Source: Trametopsis cervina
Taxonomy: Eukaryota; Basidiomycota; Agaricomycetes; Polyporales; Irpicaceae
Direction of reading: 5' to 3'
Length of the DNA: 64,000 nt
Assembly: GCA_022385755.1 (NCBI GenBank)
Contig: MU278369.1
Location: 287,675 to 351,674 of the forward strand
Part shown: positions 12,397 to 22,990 of the stretch, piece after piece
Layout of the letters: every line of letters begins with the position of its first letter
Numbering within the stretch: position 1 is the first letter of the stretch
Position numbers and translations under genes: made by a program
The notes under the pieces: generated by a model
The model's database searches: none
Told to the model about the DNA's origin: nothing
Seen by the model: the letters and a program-made list of their open reading frames with translations, nothing else

Positions 12397-15300
12397 ATGA
12401 GTTCTGACCTCGAGTATGAGGACTTTTCCAGATTTCCCCCATCTCCTATTCATGCGGTACAGCATCCTCCGCGTACAGACACTCCTCCACCACCTCCGGT
12501 TGTGCCGCCCACCTCTCCTCGTCCCAAAAAAAGTCGCAAGACCGGCAGAACTACTGCTGAGGATAGAGGCCTACTTGAGAAACTACAGCCCGCAGCGCCA
12601 AACACCAAGGTACATGTAACTAGTTACCTAAATCTTGCTAAGGCCCGAAAGGATGCCGAGGAAGATGCAGATCGCAGTTATTCATCAAAGGAGGCCAGAG
12701 ATCGCATGCAGCTTGAAACAGCAAACCGCTGCGGTGGAAAGGTGGCAAGATGGTACCAAACTGATGCGGGGGAGGCTTTTCTCCTCGGCATGGACGTTGT
12801 CCTAATATCCGGCACCGGCTCAGGCAAGACGCTTGCATTCTTGCAAAGTCTGCTAGCGGACGCGACTGAGACCTCGAAGATCATCATTATCTCGCCCCTT
12901 AATCTCCTGGAATATGATATGGTAAGAATCATCATTAAAAACTGATTTTTGCGCTAATTACCTGACTATATGCGCCTAGGTCGATCGCTGCAATGCAATG
13001 GGGCTTCCCGCCCTTGCGGTTAACGGAGATACATGGGATCAAGAACTTCACTCCGTACGTACGCTCATATGCTTACCTGAAATATTACTGATCTGCTTCC
13101 ACTCAGAAACTCTTGGCACACGAATTCCGTGTGGTACTGACATCACCGGAGATGCTGCTTTACCATGAGGTCTTCTGCAAGCTTGTCCGTAATGCCGAGT
13201 GGACAACGCCTTTCCTCGGAACAGTGATTGATGAAGCGCACTGTATCCTAGAATGGAAGGACGATTTTCGGAAGGCCTTCAGTGAGATCGACAAAACGCG
13301 GTCCTATCTGGCAGGCAAGCCAATCTTTGCTGCCTCTGCCACTCTTACCCCTGCCATGCTCGACAATCTCCTGACCGAAATTTCGGCTTCACGCGCAAAC
13401 TCGTTTGTTCTCAACGTTGGCAACAGCAACCCGAGTATTACAACGCTTGTAGTACCCATGAAGGGCGGCGACACTGACTTCTCCGCTCTCGACTTCCTTC
13501 TCGATGAAGCCGAGCAAAGTCTCCCGCTTCAGAAGACAATCGTTTATTTCCGCACACGCGCGCAGGCAAGAGAGGCATCTATTTACCTCCGACACAAGCT
13601 TCCCCCAGGTTCCCCTTACCGCCGTCAGCTCTTTGCCCTTTTCGCGACGAAAGATGTTCGCGCCAAGGCAAGGATCATGAACATGTTCCGCTCTGGAGAA
13701 CTCGTGATTTTGTTTGCGACTGAGGCCGCCGGAATGGTAAGTGATGGCTGACTCTTTATCTACATATCTAACTGACTACAATAGGGTATGGACATTGAAG
13801 GGGTCGCCCGTGTTATACAATACATGATCTCTACTAACCTTGTTCAATGGAAGCAACACGCCGGCAGATGCGGACGTGCTGGTCAACCCGGCTTGGCAAT
13901 ACTTCTGGTCGAGCCATCAGTTTATCAGAAAGTCAGGAAACGTAAGAAGCATCGTACTAACGAGAAGGGACCGCGAAAGCGGAAGAAAATGCAAGACGAG
14001 CCTACCATCAAAGCAGAGGAGACGGAAGCATTACTGCCGCCCTCCGATGATGAGCGCCAGGGCGAGAATCAGGGACCCGTCTCCGAAGATCAGGAAGATG
14101 ATGAAGATGAAGATCCCAGGCACGACTCACCCGAAGATCATCAAGATTCGCATGACGTTGGAGCTGATATCCCAAGAGATGATCAGAGGGATGCGGAGGA
14201 CGATGAAAGGGACCATAGCGATGTGGAGCTTCAATATCGCAAGAAGGTCGACCTACACATGCGTGAGTTTGTGGAAACGGCAGACTGTCGGGACATTGTC
14301 TTGGACGCATTCTTTGACAACCCACCTAATATCAATGGTGAGCAACTTCTCCGCAACATGTCCGTTCTGATAGATTTCCTTCCCGTAGTACCCTTGTGCG
14401 ACAACTGCATACGCAAACGCGGGAATAACAAGGACGCACCTCTTTCCGGCAAGGAAGCTGCCCTGCTGGCCTTGATAACTCGCATTCAAACCCGGCCTGC
14501 TCCCTTGCGACGTGACGTCCCCGAGGGATACTCTATCAAAGAGGGAAGACGATGGAATGTGCGCTTGAAGGCCCTTACAAGCGATCTCCGGACTTGGCGA
14601 CGCGATTACTGGCGACAACACTGGAACGGAAGCGGTTGGTCTCCGGAAACTTTGATATCGGACAAGATCTTGGGTTTCATGGCTCACCAAGGCAGCATCA
14701 AGACGATGGAACAACTACGATACGCCTTTCCTGACTGGGAATTTGTTGAAGACCTCGGACCTCTAATGCTCGCTCATATTCAAGACTTCGAGACAGACTG
14801 GACTACTGCACACAACGCCGTACCAGAGGACCCGCCACCACAAAATCAAGCACAAGATCAAGTACCTGCACAAGATCAAGCCGCTATAAAAGCAGCGCAG
14901 ACACGAGACAGATATAACGCTGCAAGACGACAAGCCCGCAAAGACAAGAAGGCTCGCGCTGCGGCTGCCTCTGCTGGTCCCTCTGCTGGTCCCTCTGCTG
15001 GTCCCTCCGCCGGCTCTTCTGTCAATCTCTCTGCTNNNNNNNNNNCTCTGCTGGTCCCTCTGCTGGTCCCTCCGCCGGCTCTTCTGTCAATCTCTCTGCT
15101 AGTGCCTCTGCAGGGCGTTCAGTTGGTCCCTCTACATCTACTGCTACCTCTTCCCCTCGTGCTTCTACCTCTGCTTTTGTGATCTACCAGCCTCCTTTAC
15201 CTGGAAAGGAAGATCTTCGCATCATGTCTCCGCCCCGATCTCCCCGCCTTGTTCTCAGTCCCAAGCAGCCTACGTCTTCCAATACCCCAGATCTCCCTTC

Positions 15301-15709
15301 TTGCCCAACAGAGTGGCAGTGGAAAATAGAGTATTCCGCACTACTAAAGAGTCCCTCAGCTGCCATGAATCCATCTGCTACTACTGACGACATGCCTCCC
15401 CCACTCGCTACTGACTCTGCACCTAGACATAAACCAAGGCCAAAACCACTGCCTGTATACAACAGTTGGCGTGTCAACAGTTCAGGGGTGCCCTCATCTT
15501 CGACATCTGCCGCCTCAAGTTCGCAAAGGGTACTGCAATTTGATGCCGGCCCATCGATCGCCTCAACTGCTGTATCCGCCGTCTCAACTGCTATGTCCGC
15601 GGCCGCTTCAACTCCTGCATTTGAACCTCAAGACAGTACCCATCCTCCTGCGCCCAGGAGAAGGCCGGCCCCTCGAATGGTTAAGCGCACCTTAGAACCG
15701 CCAAAGTAG
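12397..15709 (+). CDS. RecQ-like DEAH helicase encoded by the transposon
   Basis: ATP-dependent DNA helicase of the RecQ type. I start it at MSSDLEYEDF (12397) because the upstream open frame runs through the inner terminal repeat. Four exons are visible (introns near 12922-12980, 13056-13107, 13737-13784). Motifs in order: I GTGSGKT; II VIDEAHCILEW, with the DEAHC typical of RecQ; III SATLTP; V/VI region ending QHAGRCGRAGQPG. A RecQ-type zinc region follows (CRDIVLDAFFDNPP, LCDNC), then an acidic stretch and a Ser-Ala-Gly-Pro repeat tail. The 10-N gap at 15036-15045 falls inside that repeat and shifts the apparent frame. The true C-terminus is read in another frame and ends KRTLEPPK at 15709. 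It could assist transposition, or derive from telomere-linked RecQ genes. Confidence 0.85.
14965..15110. repeat. Tandem coding repeat broken by the assembly gap
   Basis: Units of CTGCTGGTCCCTCT (coding Ser-Ala-Gly-Pro) and a longer unit ending GTCAATCTCTCTGCT occur on both sides of the 10 Ns at 15036-15045. The text just before the gap is repeated almost exactly just after it, so the assembler probably collapsed or mis-sized a repeat array. The true copy number is unknown. Confidence 0.85.
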
Positions 15710-15748
15710 CTTGAAATTCATGTATTGTAGTGTACTATATCTCTAATT

Positions 15749-18532
15749 TTATTCACCCTCCTCAAACTCCTCGTCCGTAGACCTCACTGTCACTCTCTTC
15801 GCCGCCCATCGATGTATCGCCTGCTTGATGCTTGCTGAGTCGCTGCCAAGTGCCTGGAAGTCGGGGGCACGCTTCGCGAGTGTGCGGCCGGCCCTCCATA
15901 CATGCGCGTTGCCCTTATGGTACGAGACTTGAAGGGAGGCAACATCTTGCTCCCAGGCTGGAGTGGTATGCGATTTTCCGCGGCGGAAATGGTTGATGTG
16001 GTCTTCAAAGTGATCTTTGAGCTTGCGCTGCGTAGGGATGGAGGCGGAAATCTTCTGTATGTAATCCCATGTCGCAAATGGGCCGTGAACCGCAAATATG
16101 TGCTAGTAGAATAGTTTAGTTAACTGAAATGCAACATACGAAGGGGGACTTACCTTGATGTCTCTGATGTTGTGTTCCTGGACCATGTCAAACGCCAGGA
16201 ACTTCCCTGGCAGGCCAGTCGTGTTTGCAAGCCAGCAGTGTTGCATCACAAACGAGCTGCAGCATGAATTAGCACAGATCAACGACGGGCAGTTGAAGAG
16301 AGTACACACCTTAAGTCATCGGGCCACTCGTGTAGTATCCCCTGTAGAAGCTCGAGAAGCTCCCGAGCGTAATTGTGGTTCTTGCCCCCGTGAAAGCGGA
16401 AGAAAAGGCGGGGAATAAGGTCCCGCATGCGTCCCACATCGCCGGTCTTCATGGCATTGTCGAAGTCGAGATAACAGAGAATATCCCGGCAGAACAGAAC
16501 ACTCTGCATGAAGACGTCATCCTGTTCCTTGCGGGGGATCAGCTTGAGGTCGGCGAGAGCTCCGGTCGAGGCCCTGTCATCCACAATCTTCTCCGCAAGG
16601 GCCCTGAGTTGCTGAGGGGTCCGCTGGCGTAGCTCGGCGAGGTCACTAACGTTCCCGACCACAAGCCACAGGTCGCGAAACCGGGCTTCTGCAATATGCC
16701 AAAGGGCCTCTTGCATTGTGTGGTGGAATAGACCTGCATACTGTATTAGTTAGATAGACAATAATTGAATCATACTCACCTTGCACCGAGGGACTGGTGA
16801 GTCCCTTCCGTCCGAGGACATTGAAGGCGTGTTCAAGCCCGAAAATTGTGGCGGTCTTGTAGTATTGTTTGTGGAACGAGGTGTCCTCTGCAAGTTGGCA
16901 GTGGAACCATCCGAACACCTCGAGGATCCGGTCGAACCGTTGCACAAAGTTGAAGTCTTCAGAGCGATCCTTCTTGATGGAACGGATCCGAACGACCGTC
17001 AATTGGTCACCCATCCAAACGAGAAGCCGTCGCTGGGCAGGTTCCTCTTTGATTTGGGGCCCGCTGAGGTTGCACTGTGCGAGGAAGTTGTCGAGACACT
17101 TGCGCGTGCCTTCCTGCGATGCGGACTCGACGTGGATAGTGTCCAACATGTACTGGCATAGTGCATGCGCTTTACCAGTAGGGAGCTGCTGGACTGGAGG
17201 AGGACGGCGAAGGGAGGCATGATTCTTCTGCTCGTAAGAGTCGATGTCGAAGGCGGGGGCCTGGAAGAGAAATTTGAGGACGCGGTATACAGCTTGTGCG
17301 CGGATACGAGGTCCAGCTTGATAATCCAACACGAGTATCTCGCGGGTGGTGAGAAGAGTCTGACCATGGAGAGCCCGATGGGCCTCGTATGCAAGACGGT
17401 CAGGAGCAACAATCCCCGGGGCCTTGAAGACATAGATGGTGCCGGCAGTCCCGCTGTCGAAGTGAGATTGGTGGGATCCGCGCTGTTCGAAGACCTTGAA
17501 CCCTAGATTGATGTTGTCGCATCCCGCAGCTGTCGGGTACTTCTGAATGTCGGTGTTCCTGGCCTTGTGAGATGCATCGGAAAGGGACTCGACTAGATTG
17601 TAGATCCAACGCTGGCTCATCGTGAGGCCATACGCGTTGGTTGTATCAAGTCCTTTCGCACTAAGTCCGCTGGCCTTGAGGTAAATCCCGTTGGCCTGCT
17701 GCAGTTTGTTTCGAAAGTGCGATCGCCCGTATGAGCAGATCGACACCATCATTGTAATGGGCTAGATATGCGGGTAGTAAGTGACTGAGGGATAGATTAA
17801 AAGGAGGGACTCACCGCTGTATGGTCCTTGTATTTTGCACGCTTGAGCTGCAACGGGGTTGTGCTCGCATTATGAAGGACGGTCCAGAGTGTGGGTGCTT
17901 TTGCTTGGCAGCTCCTGCTGATCTCCTTGAGGTCAATCGCGAGGAGAGTCTCTTCCGTGACCTCTTTGATGGGGGATAGGAAGACAGGCGCGAGATTGCG
18001 CATCTCCTTGTTGATGAGTAAGTTGACGTTTTCGACACACCATTGATCCATCTCCTTGCGTGCCGCCTGAGAGCATATACCTTTGTTCTGCACCCGGTCT
18101 CGGCCATTCCTCCACTTGCGGATCATCCAAGGGAATTCCGCGCAGTGTAGGAAGGCCGTCCGAGCGTACCTAAGACGCATTGAGTATTATATGCACGGAA
18201 ATATCATGTACTCACTTTATCCTTCTGTCGTCCATATCCTGGTGGTCTTGAAGCACGGTGATGTAATAGAGGAGGGTCGCGATGTCCATGTCATGCTCAG
18301 CCCGCATAGAGTTGATGATAGCAACGATTCGGCGGGCTATCTCGTGTCCCCCGAGTGAAGCAAGCTGCCTCTTGCAGTACTCCGTCCTCCCAAGTACTCC
18401 GGTGGCCCTCACCCCGGCTTCGTGCTGCGAAATGACTTCGTCCGCCTGGTCATCAACTTCGTCTGGGTGTATCTCGCTGTCTTCTGGGTCCAAGTCGTAT
18501 TCCTCGGCGTATGGCGGATTTTGAGGCGGCAT
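15749..18532 (-). CDS. DUF6589-family protein, candidate transposase
   Basis: Multi-exon gene starting MPPQNPPYAEEYDLDPED (18532) and ending FEEGE at 15749. The large central exon (about 17752-16780) carries the blocks I associate with fungal DUF6589 proteins: YPTAAGCDNINLGFKVFEQR, LLVWMGDQLTVVRIRS and EVFGWFHCQLA followed by HKQYYKTATIFGLEHAF. A later exon has FLAFDMVQEHNIRDIK. Introns near 18170-18215, 17750-17815, 16745-16780, 16255-16310 and 16105-16155 keep the frame. Conserved acidic residues (CDN near 17517, GDQ near 17007, VQEHN near 16176) are in a plausible order for a D-D-E catalytic set, but that is my hypothesis. As the only element gene without a known accessory function, it is the best transposase candidate. 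Confidence 0.75.
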
Positions 18533-18746
18533 CTAGAAGCGTTTGATATTCACTATAGGCTGGCGCACAGAAAGTAAATCAAAGACAAGAGGGGAAGTGG
18601 GATTGAAAGCTATGTCGAGGTATGTACAAGAGAAGCGGAAGGGCGCGGTGGCATCTAATCTAAACTCGGACGCCCATAGATCTACACTCGGCATCATCAG
18701 CCGAAGCTCGGGATTCGCGGAATCTGGACCCTTGGCCCATGCCACA

Positions 18747-18779
18747 TGGCATGACCCTCACCCCTCTCCACCGTGTGCA
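18747..18779. repeat. Right inner inverted repeat (33 bp)
   Basis: Reverse complement of 12206-12238 with two mismatches. It begins TGGCATGACCCTCACCCC on the plus strand. It lies between the DUF6589 start codon (18532) and the right hairpin. Confidence 0.88.
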
Positions 18780-18865
18780 CCAGACGTTTGACCGTGCTTC
18801 CCTTCTCCCATTAGCCATCGCCCTCGTCCTAAAGGAGAAATCACCATACACGGTCAAACGTCTGG
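18780..18865. repeat. Right subterminal hairpin
   Basis: CCAGACGTTTGACCGTG (18780-18796) and its perfect inverted copy at 18849-18865 with a 52-base loop. Only the first eight bases of the stem (CCAGACGT) are shared with the left hairpin. The remaining stem sequence differs yet stays complementary within each end, which suggests the fold rather than the sequence is kept. Confidence 0.85.
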
Positions 18866-18875
18866 ACCGAGACTA
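18858..18875. repeat. Right terminal inverted repeat
   Basis: ACGTCTGGACCGAGACTA, the inverted partner of 12091-12108. The duplicated target CACCTGCAT (18876-18884) follows at once. Confidence 0.9.
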
Positions 18876-21256
18876 CACCTGCATGGCCTCGGAGTGGCTC
18901 TCCTACGGGCTGCCCAGTGCGAACGTCCCACAAGCGGACCGTCCTGTCGCTCGACCCAGACACAGCAGTCTTGTTGTCTGGCGAGAATGCCACCGCACGG
19001 ACATGTTCACTGTGTCCAGCTGAACGTACACGTCCCGCCTGCGCGGGGTCTATCTTCCACATCCGAATGGTCCCGTCCTCCGCACCGGAGATGAGGGTCA
19101 GGCTGTCAGACAAGAAGGCAATTGACCGTATCCGACTGGTGTGACCCCTGAGTGGATCGCCAACTGGCTGCCCGGTGTCCACCTGCCACAGTCGTATAGT
19201 CAAGTCCATCGAGCCCGATGCAAGAGTACGCCCATCAGGCGAAAACGCAACAGACCAGACAGGGTCTGTGTGACCGGCGAGGGGGTCTCCTTTCGGCTGC
19301 CCGGTTGCTGTATCCCATAGTCGGATCGTATTATCGCCTGCGCCAGATGCGAGTGTCCGGCTGTCTGGAGAGAACGCGACTGACCAAACATGGTCTGTGT
19401 GGCCCTCAAGCGCATACAGCAGCTCTCTGGTGTCTGCACTCCAAACACGAACTGTCCTGTCGTCCGACCCCGAGGCAAATATCCTTCCACCTGGCGAGAA
19501 GGCAACTGAATTGACTCGATCTGTATGGCCGACGAGGGCTTCACCGGCTGGCTCTCTTCTTGATACATGCCACAGCCGGACTGTCTTGTCACGCGACCCC
19601 GAAACCAGTGTCTGTCCGTCAGGCGAAAACGTCACAGACATAACCCCGCCTGCATGGCCACGCAGAGCGTACCCTATCTGCTCCCCGGTTGCTACGTTCC
19701 AGAGGTGAATGGTCCCGTCATCAGAGCCCGAGGCGATGGTCGTGCCATCTGGACAGAATGCGACAGACCGAACCCAGTACGTGTGACCAATGAGGGGCTC
19801 CCCCACACGCTCTCCGGTCACCGCATTCCAGAGTCCAATTGTGCGGTCATCGTGGGCCGTCGCGATAATACGGCCATCTGGCGAAATAGCAACGTCGTTG
19901 ATGGGGCTACTTGTAGCGATGCGCATGATGCACTCGGGCCAGTGTAAATTATCTTTATTGATAACATGAACACTGCCAATGTAGAGTTTGGAATAGTGCT
20001 GATGAATGAAAGATGTAGCTGGGACATATGCGAGGGCGGACAGGTAGAGGTGAGGCGTGGAGAGGGATATAGCAGCACCGCACATCGAGATAAATTGATC
20101 CACGTCGGCGAGTGCACCGTCCAGCTTCGTTGCAGGGTCTTCAGCCGTCCCGAGTCCATCGTTGCCCTGGTAAAATCGTGAAAACTCTTGATGCACGGGT
20201 ACAAGAGTGGCAACGTACCTTAATCCATTTGCATAGCTCTTTGATGCGCCGGGATGCGGAGTCAACCATCTTGTTCAGGGCCATAACCTCGAGCCAGAAC
20301 AGCAGCCTTTTTTCCAGAAAGAGGCGGACGTCTTCTAGCGAGACCAACGACGAGGGTGCTGCTTTCAAATGGGTATCCCAGAATCGGCAAGCATACATCA
20401 GGGCCGCAGGTACGTTGTTCGCAATTCTAGATGCCAGGTCTTGAACGTCCTTATTAGGTATGTACGAGGTTTCGAGGCTACAGATGTTGAATCGTAGGCC
20501 ACCTTTCATCACCCGGAACGACAACGTCGTCAATGTCCTTTCAGCCGTCGACGTGTCGACAGTATACGAGTGGGTTCCAGCGGGGAGGGTAGCGTACTCT
20601 CGGAAAGATGTGTGCAGAGGCTGTATGGGTTCGGATGCATGTTCGAATGCGCCTCGAAGAAGAGAGCCCAGGTACGGAATAACTTCCAAAAACTCTCGCG
20701 CACCATTCTCGTCTAACAGCGCGAGCCACGCCTGCCACGATAACGGTTCACGGGCTATGAGAATTAAAGATAGGACTCGTCGGATTTTAGCTGTTATCTC
20801 CTCCTTGGATATAGACGAATCTCCCTTTGTGGTATTGTGGACGATTTCGTCGATGACTGTTTCATAGAGCTGATTTAGGGTGGAATGGCGCCCTTGTGTG
20901 AGCTTGAGGTATCTCGTCTCTGGAAGCGACCCGGCGGAGTCCTGTATGATGAATGCGCATGCCGTAGCGGCCCACTGGAACAGATTCTCCGCGCGTTCGA
21001 CCAGGGTAGGTACCCAGTCTTTGCGTTTCGCGGCCCACCCTGACCCGGCAGATGCCATCGTCAGCGTATGCTTCACATATAGCCTGATGTCATCCTGAGC
21101 GTTTTCGGCTGATATATCTATGGGGTCCACAGAAGTCAGGTTCTTGATTTTGTTGACCATACGAGGGTCGGAGCGTGAGGTGATAAGGAAGCGGATATTC
21201 GGAGGCAAGGATGTGTCGGTAGCCAAACTGGAAAGGCAGGCTACAAGGGCATCCAG
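18876..21256 (-). pseudogene. NLR-2, 5' part: truncated NACHT and WD40 repeats 1-8
   Basis: Upstream half of the interrupted receptor. It begins in the middle of a NACHT domain (DALVACLSSLATDTSLPPN, then RFLITSRSDP), runs through the winged-helix-like region and an intron (about 20169-20219), then eight WD40 repeats, ending within GEPLRGHAG at the insertion. Walker A, Walker B, the helical region and the C2-like exons present in NLR-1 and NLR-3 are absent. Just left of the first codon quoted the frame closes with TGA, and similarity to NLR-3 stops near 21257. The retained coding sequence has no internal stops, so 5' loss and the transposon are the only visible lesions. Confidence 0.85.
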
Positions 21257-22730
21257 TCAGCGTAAGTTCGTCTGTATATTCACGCAGAATCCAACTCTTA
21301 GTAACAGTCATCTTTGACAGCAGTATCGATATCAACACGAGCTGATCAATCGAAGTCGACAAGGGCAGCATGTCGTTCATCTCCGCGCCGCACGCTCTTC
21401 CCGTGCAAACCCAGTTCGGACTGCGGACCTCAGAGCGGTAGACGCAGCACCCTCGCAGTAGCTCGAGGCCCTCGAAAAGACGAAATCAGGCTGATCTAGG
21501 GTATGCCCACGCTCCATCCTATTACTATAGACACTGTATGTAATGCACATGTGGAATCTCTAACAGTAGGCGTGTCTACCTCTTTCACACAGCCTCACAA
21601 ATAATTACCCTCCTATTCACACCACGCGGGCCATGCCTTTGCGAGTGATCTCTTGTTCTTCTCTGATCTTGTACCAGACGCATCTGAGGCCATCGAGGAT
21701 GACCCCACAGAGCTGACACTAATCCAAGTGAATACCTCGCGCGGGTGCCGGTATTCGAGTATCCCGATATGTGCTCGAATTCATGCCTCCGATCTGCGCT
21801 CCTACTGCCAGGGCAGAGTATATGCGTGACTGTGGACCGGCGGTGCGGAGTTGGAGTCGTAGATAGACGGGGCAGTGTGTGTTGCATGAGAGAAAGCCAC
21901 CGTACAAGCGGATCATCGGTATCCTTCATACACGTCGTCCACGGCCAGGCGGAGTTCCCAAGAAAGGACTGGCTGAAGAGGCCATCATGACACCTACACA
22001 GTCACATGTCCCAGTATTGCGGGAGCAGCAGAAGTGATCTTCAAGTGTGAAAATACGCGTGAATAATCGTAGAAGAAGTGAGTAAAGCAGGCGCCTCATT
22101 ATAGCGGAGCGTACAGAGACGCGTGGACAGGATCTGTTTCCAAGATGTGAGACACTGGGATCTGCTCAACGCGGAACTCGTTCACGGGTTCGGTGGCGAA
22201 GTCTCGTCAGTTAAATGGCAGAGATATCGCAAGGCTCACCTGCATGTCAAGTCAGTCCACGCTACGACCGTCATCTCCTTGCTGCTAGTCGCGATCCATC
22301 CAAGCTTCAGTTTGTGAGTTGTCTACTGCAGACGCGATGAAATTGAATGCGCTAGTTGCGTTCCTGAACTCTCGAGCAGCCGTTGACAAGAGTCGCACCG
22401 CGCGCCGTAAGAGACCGTACTACCGGTCGTCGAGGTGCTAGGGATATATGCCCATCGCGACTGGAGGCTGGCCGTATTGGGGGCTGGCTCTGTTGAAATT
22501 AGGTGGTTATTTTCGGCGAAGATGATGGCGGGTGCGAGTCTGCGCCCGTCACCAGGTATTGAAAAGCGTGCAAAGGCGAGAAAGGACTGGGCTCTGAAGG
22601 TCGAGCACGCCGCATCAGACTGACAAGTTTATGAGGCTGTCCTCCGCGTCGAAAGCTCAGCACGGAGACTATGCACATTCTGCCCGTCACACCTCACGCA
22701 CGGCCACACTAATAAACGCAGCAGAAACCC
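21257..22730. other. Non-genic region abutting the NLR-2 truncation
   Basis: No supported gene. The first part (about 21306-21400) is about 80% similar by eye to 37336-37425, on the other side of NLR-3. The rest shows only short frames without domains. Confidence 0.5.
21306..21400. repeat. Dispersed repeat flanking NLR copies, copy 1
   Basis: It shares an ordered series of matches with 37336-37425, including ACAGCAGTAT, GCTGATC, GAAGTCGA and GCATGTCGTTC. It begins about 50 bases beyond the point where NLR-2 homology to its paralogues ends, so it may mark the rearrangement joint. Confidence 0.6.
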
Positions 22731-22990
22731 ATGATCAGTATATAGAGCTCAGCTAGAGAGACTTGGACGTACCTGAGAGTAACATCCGCCCCGCATCCAT
22801 GTATCAGCATTCCAACCTCACGCAAGGAGCCGTATCGCGAGTCGAATCCATCTGCTAGATCACTGGGAGCCTGATTGCGGTTGTTAAAAGGTGAGCCAAA
22901 TGAGGGCGACGTTGACTGCGAGTGCCACAGAAGGTCGTTCTGTTCTATTCCCGGAGGCCATAGATCTGTTCTGCGTATCGCGACACGAAG
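22731..22990 (-). pseudogene. PNGase A-like relic
   Basis: Decayed copy of part of the amidase gene at 997-3459. The minus-strand frame near 22780-22870 reads SDLADGFDSRYGSLREVGML, to be compared with GDLPDGFTFGDGPLREVRML in the intact gene. On the plus strand both share CAACCTCACGCAAGG. A second block near 22950-22985 matches the exon that codes PSGNGNEEFW (shared ATTCCCGGAGG and GCATAGATCTGT-like text). Stops and frame changes preclude function. Confidence 0.75.

Larger units (their letters stand above)
12091..18875. mobile_element. RecQ/DUF6589 DNA transposon (6785 bp) inserted in NLR-2
   Basis: A complete cut-and-paste-type element as judged from its ends: terminal inverted repeats at 12091-12108 and 18858-18875 (16 of 18 bases match; both ends read TAGTCTCG inward), flanked by a 9-bp direct duplication. 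Inside are two genes in tail-to-tail order: a RecQ-like helicase (12397-15709, plus) and a DUF6589 protein (15749-18532, minus), with only 39 bases between the stops. Subterminal hairpins and a second inverted repeat (12206-12238 with 18747-18779) mark each end. No reverse transcriptase, integrase, Rep/HUH or recognised hAT dimerisation domain is present. The 9-bp duplication length is Mutator-like, but the coding content is not one I can assign to a named superfamily. It contains a 10-N assembly gap. Confidence 0.88.

Noticed and set aside
15046..15182. Leu/Pro-rich helicase C-terminus read straight through the Ns
   Set aside because: Frame artefact of an arbitrary 10-N gap; the Ser/Ala-rich frame continues to a proper stop at 15709.
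12091..18875. Helitron interpretation of the helicase element
   Set aside because: Helitrons lack terminal inverted repeats and target duplications and carry Rep/Pif1 proteins; this element has inverted repeats, a 9-bp duplication and a RecQ-type helicase.
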